NCBI GenBank assembly: GCA_016875155.1 | Contig: VGSD01000223.1 | Location: 1 to 5,433 of the forward strand | Length of the DNA: 5,433 nucleotides | Reading direction: 5' to 3' | Source of the DNA: Deltaproteobacteria bacterium | GTDB taxonomy: Bacteria > Desulfobacterota > BSN033 > UBA1163 | In this document: piece by piece, positions 4,813 to 5,433 of the stretch | How the letters are laid out: each line of letters starts with the position of its first letter | Position numbering within the stretch: position 1 is the stretch's first letter | Made by a program: the position numbers and the translations under genes | The notes under the pieces: model-generated | Database searches by the model: none | The model's input: the letters and a program-made list of their open reading frames with translations, nothing else | Told to the model about the DNA's origin: nothing

Positions 4813-5212
4813 AACTGGCAAGACAATGCAAATATTTCTCGGGAAGGCTTTTTGTTTTTCCATTCGTATCGACACAGATATGCTGAGTCTCTCCTTCAGC
4901 GATTACTTCCTCCTTGTCTTCGCGAAGGACCTGATACCCGAAGGTGATCAACCGTTTATTCAGGTGTTTTAACCGGGTCCGAATGACAATGGTCTCATCA
5001 TATTTTGCGGAATTTCTGTATCGGCAATGGACATCGGAGACGACCAGACGATATCCCAGAGCCTCCAGATCGGCATACCGGAATCCTTTCATCCGGCAGA
5101 ACTCGGACCTTCCAACCTCAAACCAGACCAGGTAATTGGCATAATAGGCCACGCCCATCTGATCCGTCTCCGCATACCGCACTCGAATCTCATTATCCAC
5201 AAAATCTTTCAT
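4811..5212 (-). CDS. YbgC/FadM family acyl-CoA thioesterase (hotdog fold)
   Basis: This is a 133-residue single-domain hotdog protein of the 4-hydroxybenzoyl-CoA thioesterase/YbgC/FadM group. These enzymes hydrolyse the thioester of acyl-CoAs in the cytoplasm. Residues 10-35 (RVRYAETDQMGVAYYANYLV then WFEVGR) are the family signature, with D17 the expected catalytic aspartate and ANY plus the E-x-x-R helix typical. The second half, VSDVHCRYRNSAKYDE (58-73), then strand-rich sequence ending in VDTNGKTKSLPEKY, also fits. The length is normal. The start chosen is ATG 5212: AGAGGTG at 5218-5224 lies five bases upstream, and the motif starts at the usual distance. A TTG at 5230 would add six residues that contain that ribosome-binding sequence and is rejected. 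The true substrate (short or branched acyl-CoA, aromatic CoA) cannot be read from sequence. No tol-pal genes lie beside it in the window, so the ybgC symbol is withheld. Confidence 0.94.
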   Translation of the reverse strand: MKDFVDNEIRVRYAETDQMGVAYYANYLVWFEVGRSEFCRMKGFRYADLEALGYRLVVSDVHCRYRNSAKYDETIVIRTRLKHLNKRLITFGYQVLREDKEEVIAEGETQHICVDTNGKTKSLPEKYLHCLAS

Positions 5213-5217
5213 AAAAA

Positions 5218-5224
5218 CACCTCT
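5218..5224 (-). promoter_or_regulatory. Ribosome-binding site that decides the thioesterase start
   Basis: The minus strand has AGAGGTG followed by TTTTT and the ATG at 5212, an ideal Shine-Dalgarno spacing. It lies inside the longer TTG-started frame, which argues that the ATG is the real start. Confidence 0.7.
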
Positions 5225-5337
5225 TTCCAATTACCCGAATGACAGCGAATTTAACGAATGGATTGGTCAGCCATAGAGGGTTGCCTTTACAAACTGATTG
5301 CTGATCACTAGTATATAGTTTCATTAATATATTTACA

Positions 5338-5433
5338 TTAAAATGCATGGGCGAAATCGAATTTCTTCCAGCGGTGCACTACGGGCGAATCATTGATTTC
5401 TTTGATTCCTAACAGGATTCTGTCTTTAAGTTC
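5338..5433 (-). CDS. Probable IS630-type transposase, C-terminal end (runs off the right edge)
   Basis: The last 31 codons of a minus-strand gene enter from the right edge and end with TAA at 5338-5340. They read ELKDRILLGIKEINDSPVVH, then RWKKFDFAHAF. The pattern of a helix with E-L-x-x-R-I, then I-x-x-x-N-x-x-P-x-x-x-x-W-K, is what I know from the C-terminus of IS630-family DDE transposases, which cut and paste DNA at TA targets. The catalytic DDE residues lie outside the window, so integrity cannot be judged. The 125 bases between its stop and the thioesterase ATG would hold the end of the insertion sequence, but the partner terminus is not in view and I could not mark the boundary. Assignment rests on a short stretch, so confidence is moderate; a non-transposase origin remains possible. 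Confidence 0.55.
   Translation of the reverse strand, partial: ELKDRILLGIKEINDSPVVHRWKKFDFAHAF

Noticed and set aside
5213..5230. TTG start at 5230 for the thioesterase
   Set aside because: The added six codons overlap a textbook ribosome-binding site placed for ATG 5212.
4944..5242. Three overlapping plus-strand frames opposite the thioesterase
   Set aside because: The minus-strand hotdog motif and ribosome-binding site explain this DNA; the plus frames are shadows.
5270..5337. TATACT and other AT-rich hexamers upstream of the thioesterase as a promoter
   Set aside because: The region is AT-rich and no -35 box with acceptable spacing accompanies them, so chance matches are likely.

Overview
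The window reads as a chromosomal piece of a Gram-negative bacterium of moderate GC content. Two ADP-heptose:LPS heptosyltransferase-like genes (GT9) imply an outer membrane with heptose-containing lipopolysaccharide core. The style of the intergenic repeats (runs of ATTCCGNA words, AC-rich ATAACCAA words, a CCCTTTG/CAAAGGG cruciform, a GGGGACAGA/TCTGTCCCC hairpin) resembles what I recall from Desulfobacterota (former Deltaproteobacteria), Nitrospirota and related environmental genomes. That placement is inference, not a sequence match.

All seven coding regions lie on the minus strand. Read in the direction of transcription (right to left) they are: the last 31 codons of a probable IS630-type transposase (5338-5433, cut by the window edge); a YbgC/FadM-type acyl-CoA thioesterase (4811-5212); a WaaC-like GT9 heptosyltransferase (3616-4716); a WaaF-like GT9 heptosyltransferase (2309-3397); a WaaE/KdtX-like family 2 glycosyltransferase (1222-2028); an extended-SDR nucleotide-sugar epimerase/dehydratase (237-1235), whose start overlaps the GT2 stop by 14 bases; and the first 45 codons of a DegT/DnrJ/EryC1/StrS sugar aminotransferase (1-135, cut by the left edge).

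The genes fit one job, building the LPS core and a modified sugar attached to it. The two GT9 enzymes would add heptoses to Kdo-lipid A, and the GT2 enzyme would add a further core sugar. The SDR enzyme and the PLP aminotransferase together would supply an amino- or deoxy-sugar nucleotide for the same or an adjoining glycan. The thioesterase is probably a neighbour rather than part of the pathway.

The most notable structure is between the genes. Nearly every non-overlapping junction carries its own inverted-repeat element: 147-232, 2039-2332 with a nested cruciform, and 3419-3451 plus 3514-3554. One of these supplies the last residues and the stop codon of the WaaF-like protein. In the SDR enzyme the lysine of the catalytic YxxxK motif is replaced by asparagine. 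I found no CRISPR array, no tRNA or rRNA, and no convincing evidence of an undescribed defence or mobile system.
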